Shown in pieces: positions 8,201 through 16,427 of a stretch of 64,000 nucleotides of DNA. The stretch lies in contig NZ_VFMM01000001.1 of assembly GCF_006715085.1 (NCBI RefSeq), forward strand, positions 1,984,001-2,048,000, given 5' to 3'. The first letter of the stretch is position 1. The number at the start of each line of letters is the position of its first letter. A program made the translations under genes and the position numbers. Origin of the DNA: Kribbella jejuensis (GTDB lineage: Bacteria > Actinomycetota > Actinomycetes > Propionibacteriales > Kribbellaceae). The notes below the pieces were generated by a model. The model was not told the DNA's origin and ran no database searches. It worked only from the letters and a program-made list of their open reading frames with translations.

Positions 8201-9312
8201 CCGTGCGTACGCCGACGGTGTCTGCGCCTGTGCCGCCGGGGAGGGTGGGGAGTGGGGTTTCGGCTGCCGAGTTGCTCTCCTTCCTGGGCGCGCTTGGGGA
8301 GTGGCGGGATCGGCGGAAGGCTGAGCTGGATGAGTTGGATCAGGCTGCGTTGCATTCCGCGGACGGGGATGCGCTGAGTCCTGATGTCGTGCTCAGCATG
8401 ACGGTCTGGAAAGCTGTTTCGGATCGGTACGAGTTGATTCTCGTGACCTGGGACTCCGGGCGTGTGGGTCAGCAGGAGATCGAGCGGATCTCGACGTTGA
8501 TCTGGGGCGGGCTGGACGCCGGCGGCGCCGGCGGTTCGCTCGCGGTTTCGTTGCCGGAGGCATGCAAGCTGTCGGATGCGCTGGCGTACAGTCTGCGGGC
8601 GAAGCTGGCGCTGGAGCCGGGCGACGCGGACCTCGCCGCGCGGTTGCGACAGCTGCGCGCGCAGGTGGAGCGGATCAGCGACCTGGTCAAACAGGAGCCC
8701 GCGAACACACGCAACGACGCCCTCGCCAAGCACCACGATCTCGACCGGCGCCTGATAGACCTTGCCGATCGCAACAAACGTGGCGCCGACATCGGCGGCC
8801 TGATCGGTCCGCTCGAAGCCGACGCCGCCAAGACCGAGCGCGACCTGATCGTCGGCGCCGCCACCCGCAAGGAACGGGCCGCCGACGTGGCCCGCGCCCG
8901 CACCCTGCGCAGTGAGCTCGAAGCGCAAGGTACGGCCGTCCGCGCCCTCGCGGACAAGGCCGTCAAGGCGGTCACCCCGGCCCCCCGCCTCGCCGTACCG
9001 GATGTGACCGCACTCGGCCCGGTGCCGAACACCCCGGTCGAGCTCTCGCAGTACCTGACCCGGCTGGACGCCGTACGGCGGGCGCTCGGGCAGGCGCAGG
9101 CGGCGTACGGCGCCGCGCTCGGCCGCCGCGACGAACTCGCGCAACTGCTCGACGCCTATCAGGTGAAGGCGGCAAGTGTTGCTGCAGGCAACGAAGATCT
9201 CGCCGAGCTGTACCGGCGCGGCCGAGCCGTGATCGACACCGAGCCGGTGGACCTGGCTCGCCTCGGTGCACTGGTAGCGGCCTACCAGGCCTACCTGGAA
9301 GGAACGAAATGA
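8197..9312 (+). CDS. helical (coiled-coil) protein between glnH and pknG
   Basis: A 371-aa cytoplasmic protein with no recognisable enzyme motif. From about residue 130 onward it is rich in Ala, Leu, Arg and Glu with heptad-like spacing (ARLRQLRAQVERISDLVKQE and GAATRKERAADVARARTLRS), suggesting long helices or coiled coils. The N-terminal 100 residues are less regular. It overlaps glnH and pknG by ATGA on both sides. In mycobacteria glnH and pknG are adjacent, so this is an extra component, perhaps a scaffold or adaptor between receptor and kinase. That role is inference only. Confidence 0.8.
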   Translation: MTVRTPTVSAPVPPGRVGSGVSAAELLSFLGALGEWRDRRKAELDELDQAALHSADGDALSPDVVLSMTVWKAVSDRYELILVTWDSGRVGQQEIERISTLIWGGLDAGGAGGSLAVSLPEACKLSDALAYSLRAKLALEPGDADLAARLRQLRAQVERISDLVKQEPANTRNDALAKHHDLDRRLIDLADRNKRGADIGGLIGPLEADAAKTERDLIVGAATRKERAADVARARTLRSELEAQGTAVRALADKAVKAVTPAPRLAVPDVTALGPVPNTPVELSQYLTRLDAVRRALGQAQAAYGAALGRRDELAQLLDAYQVKAASVAAGNEDLAELYRRGRAVIDTEPVDLARLGALVAAYQAYLEGTK

Positions 9313-11666
9313 CGACCTGCACCCAGCCGGGCTGCACCGGCTCGATCGTGGACGGGTACTGCGACATCTGCGGTTCCCCCGCCGCCCCGAATCAGGCCGC
9401 CACACCAGGCGCGTGCACCCAACCCGGATGCGCCGGTACGTACGTCGACGGCTACTGCGACGTCTGCGGCTCCCCCGCGCCCGACGGCACCAGCAGCCCG
9501 TCCGCCGTCACCGGCGCACCGCCGGTCGTCCACGAGCCCGACCCGATCAGCACGGTGTCGACGGTCTCCCGCGCCTCCAACCGGCTCGCCTCCACGCCGC
9601 TCGGCTCGGCCCGCGCCGCGCAGGCAGGTTCGAAGCTGACCCGCAAACTCGGTACGTCGTCCACCCGGCTGCGTGGCGCCCGCCTCGGCGCCGGCCTGAC
9701 GAACGTCCCGTCGATCCCGGCGATCGACGCGAGCAAGGCGATCCTGGCGAACCCGATGGTCCCGGAGGACCGCCGGAACTGCCCGAGCTGCGGCAACCCG
9801 GTCGGCCGGTCGCGTAACGGCCAGCCGGGTCGCACCGAGGGCTTCTGCCCCAAGTGCCGCAGCCGGTTCTCGTTCGCGCCGAAACTGCAGGACGGCGACC
9901 TGGTCGGCGGGCAGTACCTCGTCCGCGGCTGTCTGGCGCACGGCGGTTTCGGCTGGATCTACCTGGCCCAGGACAAGAACGTCTCCGACCGCTGGGTCGT
10001 ACTCAAGGGCCTGCTGAACTCGGAGGACCCGGACGCGGTCGCCGCGGCGATCGCGGAACAGCAGTTCCTGGCCCGTGTCGAGCACCCGCTGATCGTCGAG
10101 ATCTACAACTTCGTCACGCACGACGGCGCCGGCTACATCGTGATGGAGTACGTCGGTGGTACGTCGCTGAAATCCCTGCTCAAGCAGCGGATGGCGGCGA
10201 ACAACGGCCAGTACGACGCGCTCCCTATCGACCAGGCGATCGCGTACCTGCTGGAGATCCTGCCCGCGTTCTCGTACCTGCACGACCTCGGCCTGGTGTA
10301 CTGCGACTTCAAGCCGGACAACATCATCCAGGTCGGTGACGCGGTGAAGCTGATCGACCTCGGCGGCGTCCGGCGGATCGACGACCTGGACTCGGCGATC
10401 TACGGCACGGTCGGCTTCCAGGCCCCCGAGGTCGCCGAGGTCGGCCCGTCGGTCGCGTCCGACATCTACACGCTCGGCCGGACGCTGTGCGTGCTCGCGA
10501 TGGAGTTCCGCGGCTACCAGAGCCGGTACGTCGACTCGCTGCCGCCGGTCGGCGAGGTACCGCTGTTCCAGAAGTACGACTCGGTGTACCGCCTGCTGGC
10601 GAAGGCATGCGCGCAGGACCCGGCGGACCGTTTCCAGTCCGCGGACGAGTTCCGGGTGCAGCTGCTCGGCGTACTGCGTGAGGTCGTGGCGGACAAGCAG
10701 GGCGTGAAGGCGGCCCAGCACTCGGCGTCGTCACTGTTGTTCGGTTCACCGGGCGACAAGGCATCCGGTCTGGGCGACGCAGCCGCGCCCTGGCAGCAGC
10801 TGCCGTCGCTGGTGCCGGACGAGAGCGACAAGATGGCCGGCTGGCTGAAGACGGTCAGCGTGCCGGATCCGGCCAAGCGGCTGGAGCTGCTGGTCGACGC
10901 GCCCGAGCAGTCGGCGCAGACCTTGCTGGAGGTCTCCGAGGCCGCGCTCGAGGTGGGGCCGGAGCGTTACGACCTGGTCGACACCGCGGTGAACGACCTG
11001 CTCAGCGCCGACCCGTGGGAATGGCGGGCGGTCTGGATGTCAGGTCTGGTCGCGCTCGCTCGCGGTGACTTCCGCAACGCGCAGTCGGCGTTCAACGCGG
11101 TCTACGGCCAGGTACCGGGTGAGCTGGCCCCGAAACTCGCGCTGGCGATCGCCTGTGAGCACAGCGGCGAGTACGACGTTGCCGAGGGCCTCTACCTGAC
11201 CTGTGCGCGCACCGACGCCAACTACATCGCCCCCTCCGCGTTCGGGCTGGCGAACATCCGGATCCAGCGCAACGACCTCGACGGAGCACTGAACGCGCTC
11301 GATCTGGTACCCCGGACCAGCGGCGAGTACGTGCGTGCTCGTCGCCAGCGGGCCGGACTCCTGGCAGGATCGGGGCGTGGCCTCCCCGCGCTCGCCGAGG
11401 CGATGAACAGCATCTCCACGCTGACCATCGACCCGGTGGACCGGGCCAACCTGGCCGCGAACGTGTTCCGGGCCGCGTTGACCGAGGTCCAGCAGACCGG
11501 TCCGCAGGAAGCTCTGCGGATCGACGGACGGGCAGCCACCGAGACCGCCCTGCGGGACGGGCTCGAGGCCACCTACCGGTTGCTGGCCGACCAGGCCACG
11601 ACCCGGCCGGAACGGATCGCCCTGGTCGACCAGGCCAACGAGGTTCGAGGATGGACGCTGCGATGA
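9309..11666 (+). CDS. pknG: PknG-family Ser/Thr protein kinase
   Basis: A 785-aa soluble kinase with the PknG layout. Residues 4-22 and 36-53 are two near-identical zinc-ribbon-like repeats (CTQPGC, then VDGYCD.CGSPA). A rubredoxin-type knuckle follows (Cys158, Cys161, Cys180, Cys183). The kinase domain starts near 200, with the glycine loop at AHGGFGWIYL, Lys233 in WVVLKG, the atypical catalytic loop YCDFKPDN (Asp333, no HRD Arg) and IDLGG (Asp350) in place of DFG, both typical of PknG. The C-terminal ~270 residues are TPR-like helices. PknG phosphorylates FHA proteins controlling glutamate and 2-oxoglutarate metabolism. The doubled N-terminal ribbon is unusual. Translation is coupled to both neighbours. 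Confidence 0.97.
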   Translation: MTTCTQPGCTGSIVDGYCDICGSPAAPNQAATPGACTQPGCAGTYVDGYCDVCGSPAPDGTSSPSAVTGAPPVVHEPDPISTVSTVSRASNRLASTPLGSARAAQAGSKLTRKLGTSSTRLRGARLGAGLTNVPSIPAIDASKAILANPMVPEDRRNCPSCGNPVGRSRNGQPGRTEGFCPKCRSRFSFAPKLQDGDLVGGQYLVRGCLAHGGFGWIYLAQDKNVSDRWVVLKGLLNSEDPDAVAAAIAEQQFLARVEHPLIVEIYNFVTHDGAGYIVMEYVGGTSLKSLLKQRMAANNGQYDALPIDQAIAYLLEILPAFSYLHDLGLVYCDFKPDNIIQVGDAVKLIDLGGVRRIDDLDSAIYGTVGFQAPEVAEVGPSVASDIYTLGRTLCVLAMEFRGYQSRYVDSLPPVGEVPLFQKYDSVYRLLAKACAQDPADRFQSADEFRVQLLGVLREVVADKQGVKAAQHSASSLLFGSPGDKASGLGDAAAPWQQLPSLVPDESDKMAGWLKTVSVPDPAKRLELLVDAPEQSAQTLLEVSEAALEVGPERYDLVDTAVNDLLSADPWEWRAVWMSGLVALARGDFRNAQSAFNAVYGQVPGELAPKLALAIACEHSGEYDVAEGLYLTCARTDANYIAPSAFGLANIRIQRNDLDGALNALDLVPRTSGEYVRARRQRAGLLAGSGRGLPALAEAMNSISTLTIDPVDRANLAANVFRAALTEVQQTGPQEALRIDGRAATETALRDGLEATYRLLADQATTRPERIALVDQANEVRGWTLR

Positions 11667-12727
11667 CGAGTACGACCGACACGGCCTGCCCCAACTGCGG
11701 CGGGCCGGTGGCCGCGAGCGATCGGTTCTGCGAGGCCTGCGGCACCGAGCTGCGACCGGCCGCCGCGGCGCCGGCCACACCTGCCTTGGACACCGACACC
11801 GAGCCAACCGTCGAGATCACGGCGGCCAGCACGCCCGACATCGAGTACGTCGGTCCCTGCGCCTCCTGTGGCGGCACCGTCGGTGCCGACGGGTACTGCG
11901 AGACCTGCGGTACGAAGGCCGCCAAGCCCCGGGACCACTTCGCCGAGCAGCCCGCTCCGTGGGTGGCCGGCGTGTGCGACCGCGGCCTGCGGCACAGCCG
12001 CAACGAGGACGCGATGGCGCTCGGCGCGGATGCCGAGCCGGGCAGCCGCGCGCTGCTCGTGGTCTGCGACGGCGTGAGCTCCTCGCTCGACTCCGACGTC
12101 GCCTCGCTGGCAGCTGCCCGGGCGGCGGTCGAGGTACTCGCGGCCGGTCACGCCCAAGGGCTCGGTACCGAGTCGTCCCGGGCCGGTGCGATCGCCGCGC
12201 GGCTCCGGGCGGCGGCCGACGCGGCGAGTGACGCCGTACTCGACAGCACCAGTCCGGACAGCCCGAACCCCGCGTCCTGCACCTTCGTCGCGGCGGTGCT
12301 GGAGCAGGGCCTGTTGGTCGCGGGCAACGTCGGGGACAGCCGTGCGTACTGGTTCCCGGACGCGGGCGAGCCGGTCGCGTTGACCACCGACGACTCGTGG
12401 GCCGCCGAACTGATCGCGAGCGGGGTGACGCGCGAAGAGGCCGAGTCCGGGCCGCACGCGCACGCGATCACCCGCTGGCTCGGCAAGGACGCGCCGGACC
12501 ACACGCCGCGGACCACCACCCTGGAGGTCGCCGGGCCGGGCTGGCTGCTGGTCTGCTCCGACGGCCTGTGGAACTACTGCTCCGAGGCGGCACCGCTGGC
12601 CGACCTCGTACGTCAGACAGCTGCGGAGCACGCGGATGAGCCGAAGGCCACCGCCTCCGCCCTGGTCGACTGGGCCAACGCCCAGGGTGGCCAGGACAAC
12701 ATCACCGTCGCGCTCGCGCGTCTCTAG
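11663..12727 (+). CDS. PP2C-type Ser/Thr phosphatase with two zinc ribbons
   Basis: A 354-aa protein; I chose ATG 11663, which overlaps the pknG stop, over an in-frame ATG 12 bases earlier. The N-terminus has two CxxC pairs of ribbons: Cys9/12/23/26 and Cys66/69/79/82, the second reading GADGYCETCG like the PknG repeats. From about residue 100 it is a PP2C phosphatase: GLRHSRNEDAM, VVCDGVSSS (metal-binding DG), GNVGDSRAY, SDGLWNY and GGQDNITVAL are all present, so it should be an active Mg/Mn-dependent phosphatase. It presumably reverses PknG phosphorylation. It is separated from the vWA gene by 13 bases. Confidence 0.95.
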   Translation: MTSTTDTACPNCGGPVAASDRFCEACGTELRPAAAAPATPALDTDTEPTVEITAASTPDIEYVGPCASCGGTVGADGYCETCGTKAAKPRDHFAEQPAPWVAGVCDRGLRHSRNEDAMALGADAEPGSRALLVVCDGVSSSLDSDVASLAAARAAVEVLAAGHAQGLGTESSRAGAIAARLRAAADAASDAVLDSTSPDSPNPASCTFVAAVLEQGLLVAGNVGDSRAYWFPDAGEPVALTTDDSWAAELIASGVTREEAESGPHAHAITRWLGKDAPDHTPRTTTLEVAGPGWLLVCSDGLWNYCSEAAPLADLVRQTAAEHADEPKATASALVDWANAQGGQDNITVALARL

Positions 12728-12740
12728 AGGGGAACCCGGA

Positions 12741-14018
12741 ATGGCCGACTTCACCGCCACCGTCTACCAGAACGAGTTCCTGCCCGACGGCGGGACCGAC
12801 GTCCACGCCATCGTCACCGTGACGTGTACCGGGGCCGGCGCCGCCGGGCAGAGCGGTAGCGGTGACGCGGGCGAGATCATCATCGTCGACACCTCCGGCT
12901 CGATGGGCCGCGACGGCGTCCAGGCGGCCGCGTACGCCGCGCAGACCGCGCTCGACCAGATCCTCGACGGGGTCTGGTTCGCGGTGATCTCCGGCAACGA
13001 CCGCGCGCAGCTAGCGTTCCCGCCGTCCGCGGAACCGGTGATGGTCCGGATGGATCCGTACACCCGGCAGGCCGCGAAAGACGCCGTCTCCCGCTTCTAC
13101 GCCGACGGCGGTACCGCGATGGGCACCTGGCTGCGGCTGGCATCGCGGGTGTTCGCGACCGTGCCGTCGCTCTCGCAGAAGCACGCGCTGCTGCTGACCG
13201 ACGGCGAGAACCAGCACGAGACGCCGGAGGCCCTGACCCAGGCGATCCAGTCGGTCACGGGGCAGTTCCAGTGCGACGCCCGCGGCGTCGGCGTGGCCTG
13301 GCAGGTGGACGAGGTACGGCGGATCGCGCAGGCGCTGCTCGGTACCGTCGACATCATCCCGGCACCGGACCAGCTGGCCGCCGAGTTCGCGAAGATCATC
13401 CGGAACGCGATGAGCCGGGGTGTCGCGCAGGCCGATCTGCGGGTGTGGGCGCCGCAGGGTGCGGAGGTGCTGTTCGTCCGGCAGGTCGCGCCGACGGTCG
13501 AGGACCTGACGTCGCGCCGAACTGCGGTCAACCCGTTGACCGGGTCGTACCCGACCGGGTCGTGGGGTGACGAGTCCCGCGACTACCACGTGGCGATCCG
13601 GCTGGCCGCGAAGGCGATCGGGCAGGAGCAGCTGGCTGCGCGGGTACAGCTGGTGCTCGGCGACGACACGGTCGCGCAGGGTCTGGTGAAGGCGCTGTGG
13701 TCGGCCGACGACGCGCTCACCACGCGGATCAGCCCGGAGGTCGCGCACTACACCGGCCAGACCGAGCTGGCGCAGGCGATCCAGGACGGCCTGGCCGCGA
13801 AGGCCGCCGGCGACACGGCGACCGCGACGACCAAGCTCGGCCGCGCCGTGCAGCTCGCCGCCGCGACCGGCAACGAGGAGGCGACCACCCGGCTCCGGAA
13901 GGTTGTGGACATCGACGACCAGGAAACGGGTACGGTGCGGCTCAAGCGCACCGTCGAGAAAGCCGACGAGATGGCACTCGACACGGCCTCCACCAAGACG
14001 ACCCGGGTACGCAAATGA
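12741..14018 (+). CDS. von Willebrand factor A domain protein
   Basis: A 425-aa protein starting at ATG 12741, eight bases after GAGGGG. The vWA domain (about 35-230) has a complete MIDAS: IIIVDTSGSMG (DxSxS), the Thr of GGTAMG, and the Asp in LLLTDGENQHE. It should therefore bind a divalent cation and protein ligands. The C-terminal half (about 240-425) is a beta-rich then helical region, ending in a charged helix. There is no signal peptide, so it is cytoplasmic. A kinase, PP2C and vWA in a row resembles the TerY-phosphorylation triad described with tellurite/Ter systems. Its stop overlaps the FHA start by ATGA. Confidence 0.93.
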   Translation: MADFTATVYQNEFLPDGGTDVHAIVTVTCTGAGAAGQSGSGDAGEIIIVDTSGSMGRDGVQAAAYAAQTALDQILDGVWFAVISGNDRAQLAFPPSAEPVMVRMDPYTRQAAKDAVSRFYADGGTAMGTWLRLASRVFATVPSLSQKHALLLTDGENQHETPEALTQAIQSVTGQFQCDARGVGVAWQVDEVRRIAQALLGTVDIIPAPDQLAAEFAKIIRNAMSRGVAQADLRVWAPQGAEVLFVRQVAPTVEDLTSRRTAVNPLTGSYPTGSWGDESRDYHVAIRLAAKAIGQEQLAARVQLVLGDDTVAQGLVKALWSADDALTTRISPEVAHYTGQTELAQAIQDGLAAKAAGDTATATTKLGRAVQLAAATGNEEATTRLRKVVDIDDQETGTVRLKRTVEKADEMALDTASTKTTRVRK

Positions 14019-14803
14019 CCGTGAACTGTCCCAGCGGACACCCCTCCACCTCCACCGACTACTGCGACGTCTGCGGCCTGCCGATCGGCGCTGCCGCGAC
14101 GCCCGCCGGCGCGGCACTGCCTACTCCCGCCGTTCCGGCTCCGGGGCCGGCGACGCCCGGCACTCCAGGCGGGCCGACGCCGGGCGCTCCGGACGCACCG
14201 ATCCCTGGCCAGACGTGCCCGAACTGTTCAGAGCCGGCGTCAGCTGACGCGCTGTTCTGCGAGAGCTGCGGGTACGACTTCACCACGGGGACGATGCCGC
14301 GGCCTGGCTCTTCGCTGGACCTGCCTGGCACGGCCCCGGCTCCGCCGGTCCCGTCTGTCCCGTCTGGGCCGTCTGCGCCGGCGGTGACGGCCGAGTGGGT
14401 GGTGGAGCGGTGGGTCGACCCCGACTGGTACGCCGTACAGCAGAGTGACGACCCGTGCCCGTCGCCGGGGCTGCCGACCGTGATCCCGTTGGTGGAGAAG
14501 AGCCTGCTGATCGGCCGCCCGTCCCGCAGCCGTGGCATCTCTCCCGAAGTCGACTGCGGCGACGACACCGGTGTCAGCCGCCGCCAGGCCCAACTGACCA
14601 CGGACGGCCAGCGCTGGTGGGTGGAGGACCTACAGTCCTCCAACGGCACGTACGTCGCCTCCGCCGCCGGCCCGCTCCCGGAAACCCCCATCATCCCCGG
14701 CCAACGCCAAGAACTGAACGCCGACGACCGCATCTACGTCGGCGCCTGGACCCGCCTGGTAGTCCGCCGAGCCACCCCAGAAGAACAATCCGGCCAAGCG
14801 TAG
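14015..14803 (+). CDS. FHA-domain protein with zinc ribbons
   Basis: A 262-aa protein. Residues 1-24 hold a Cys5/His9/Cys17/Cys20 ribbon (TDYCDVCGLP) and residues 68-85 a second ribbon (Cys68, 71, 82, 85), joined by a Pro/Gly/Thr-rich linker. The C-terminal FHA domain (about 160-255) has LIGRPSRSRG, the GVSRRQAQL core and DLQSSNGTYV, the residues that bind phosphothreonine. It is the likely reader of PknG phosphorylation, analogous to GarA/OdhI, although GarA lacks ribbons. As last gene of the operon it ends 37 bases from a convergent gene. Target enzymes cannot be named from sequence. Confidence 0.94.
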   Translation: MTVNCPSGHPSTSTDYCDVCGLPIGAAATPAGAALPTPAVPAPGPATPGTPGGPTPGAPDAPIPGQTCPNCSEPASADALFCESCGYDFTTGTMPRPGSSLDLPGTAPAPPVPSVPSGPSAPAVTAEWVVERWVDPDWYAVQQSDDPCPSPGLPTVIPLVEKSLLIGRPSRSRGISPEVDCGDDTGVSRRQAQLTTDGQRWWVEDLQSSNGTYVASAAGPLPETPIIPGQRQELNADDRIYVGAWTRLVVRRATPEEQSGQA

Positions 14804-14839
14804 CCACCGCACCAGCTGCGGCTGGCGCCCGCGGGTGGG

Positions 14840-15802
14840 CTATGGGAGTAGGACGATCTTGCCTCGGACGCCGCCGGAGGCGAGGAGGTCGAGGGCCTGT
14901 TGCGCCTCGGTGAGGGGCAGGGTTTTGGCGACGGTGGCGGTGAGTTGACCGGCTTCGGCCGCCCGGCTGATGGCTGTCAGCCGGGCGCCGCTCGGCTCGG
15001 CGCGAACGAGCTGCGGCGTGATGCCCCGCTCCGGGGTGAACTGCCCACCCGGCACCCAGAACTCGGGTACGACGGTGACATAGGCGCCACCGTCCCGCAC
15101 CGCCGCAAACGCCCGTCGCGCCCGCTCTCCACCCACAACATCCAACGCCGCATCCACCCACCCCACGCCACCACCCGCCCCAACCACAGGCCCACCGGGC
15201 CCGACCACGGGCACGCCCGCCTCGCCCACGGGGACGCCCGCGCCGCCCACGAGGCCGCCGGCTCCGACCACCGCGGCGTCGGGGGTGAGCACTGTGATGC
15301 CGGCGGCTTGGGCGAGTTGGGTGGTGAAGCGGCCGACTGCGCCGCGGGGGGCGTTCACGAGTAGGGATTGGCCTGGGTGTAGGTCGAGGAGCTCCAGGGC
15401 CTGGTGTGCGGTGAGGGCCGCGAGGGGAAGCGTGGCGGCTTCGGCCCAGTCGAGGTTCGCCGGCTTCGGCGCGACGTACGACGCCGGCAGCGTCACGTAC
15501 TCGGCGTACGAGCCGACCTGCGTCCGCGAGTGACCAGTGCTCGCGATCACGGCCGCGCCACGCTCCCAGTCACCCGCCTCGACCACGCCGGCCACGTCGT
15601 ACCCCGGTACCAGCGGCAGCCGGAGCTCGTCGTACCAGCGGTACCGCCCGGCCAGCATGCCTAGGTCGGCAGGGCTCACCGCCGTCGCCATCACCTTGAT
15701 CAGGACCTCGCCGGCACCGGGTTCCCGCATCGGCAGGGTGTGCGGCCGCAGGGTCGCCCCGGCGCCCACCCGATCGGTTGCCATCGCACGCATCGTCGTC
15801 AT
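14840..15802 (-). CDS. zinc-independent MDR alcohol dehydrogenase/quinone reductase with Gly/Val insert
   Basis: A 320-aa medium-chain dehydrogenase/reductase of the quinone oxidoreductase type: GEVLIKVMATAVSPADLGML, PGYDVAGVVEAGDW, SYAEYVTLPA and LLVNAPRGAVGRFTTQLAQA. The catalytic zinc ligands are absent, so it is probably an NADPH-dependent quinone or enal reductase. Odd feature: after GITVLTP, residues ~178-214 are a low-complexity Gly/Val/Pro run (GGLVGGAGVPVGEAGVPVVG and following) where relatives have the cofactor-specificity strand. The fold resumes at DAALDVVGGERARR. It lies 10 bases downstream of the Crp-type regulator on the same strand, so they are probably co-transcribed. Confidence 0.85.
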   Translation of the reverse strand: MTTMRAMATDRVGAGATLRPHTLPMREPGAGEVLIKVMATAVSPADLGMLAGRYRWYDELRLPLVPGYDVAGVVEAGDWERGAAVIASTGHSRTQVGSYAEYVTLPASYVAPKPANLDWAEAATLPLAALTAHQALELLDLHPGQSLLVNAPRGAVGRFTTQLAQAAGITVLTPDAAVVGAGGLVGGAGVPVGEAGVPVVGPGGPVVGAGGGVGWVDAALDVVGGERARRAFAAVRDGGAYVTVVPEFWVPGGQFTPERGITPQLVRAEPSGARLTAISRAAEAGQLTATVAKTLPLTEAQQALDLLASGGVRGKIVLLP

Positions 15803-15812
15803 GCTCAGGACG

Positions 15813-16418
15813 CTAGGCCGCCCTGGAGCCGCTGTCGTTGATCGAGATCAATCGCCGCCGGATCCGGCTGAGTGCCTCCGGCGTCACGCCGACATACGCG
15901 GCGATGTGCCGCTGGGTGAGCCGCGCCGCGAGCTCCCCGTGGTCGGCGACGAAGCGCTGGTAGCGGGTGCTCGCGTCGTCGAGCAGCAGCTCGCGTTGCC
16001 GCTGGTCGAGCCGCAGGTACAGCTCTTCGGTCAGCTTCGCGATCAGCTGCTGCCAGCCGGGGCTCTCGGCAACAAGTACGTCGTACGCCGGCCGCTCCGC
16101 AACCAGCACGTCGGAGGTCTCGAGCGCCTCGATCGCTATCCGCGAAGGCTCCTGGCGGAGCGCCGCGCTGTAGGCGCACACCAGCTCCCCCTCGGCACGA
16201 AACGCAAGGGTCCTCTCGTTCCCACCCTCGTCGGTACCGAACAACCGGAACAACCCACGCTCGACCAACGCCACCCGATTCGGCGGATCCCCCTGCCGCA
16301 CGAACAACTCACCCCGCTCAACCCGCACCGCCCGAAACAGCCGCCGCCCCCGCTCCGCCTCAGCCGCAGACAACTCCCCCACAAACCGCTCGAACTCGGA
16401 CACCCACCCATTGTCCAT
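15813..16418 (-). CDS. Crp/Fnr-family transcriptional regulator
   Basis: A 201-aa regulator. Residues ~15-125 form a cyclic-nucleotide-binding-like beta-barrel (RVERGELFVRQGDPPNRVAL). The C-terminus carries a helix-turn-helix, LTQRHIAAYVGVTPEALSRI. The ligand-contacting Arg/Ser of cAMP binders is not obvious, so the effector is unknown. The start is ATG 16418, although an in-frame GTG five codons later is possible. The regulator is followed after 10 bases by the oxidoreductase gene and probably controls it. Confidence 0.88.
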   Translation of the reverse strand: MDNGWVSEFERFVGELSAAEAERGRRLFRAVRVERGELFVRQGDPPNRVALVERGLFRLFGTDEGGNERTLAFRAEGELVCAYSAALRQEPSRIAIEALETSDVLVAERPAYDVLVAESPGWQQLIAKLTEELYLRLDQRQRELLLDDASTRYQRFVADHGELAARLTQRHIAAYVGVTPEALSRIRRRLISINDSGSRAA

Positions 16419-16427
16419 CGAGCCGTC

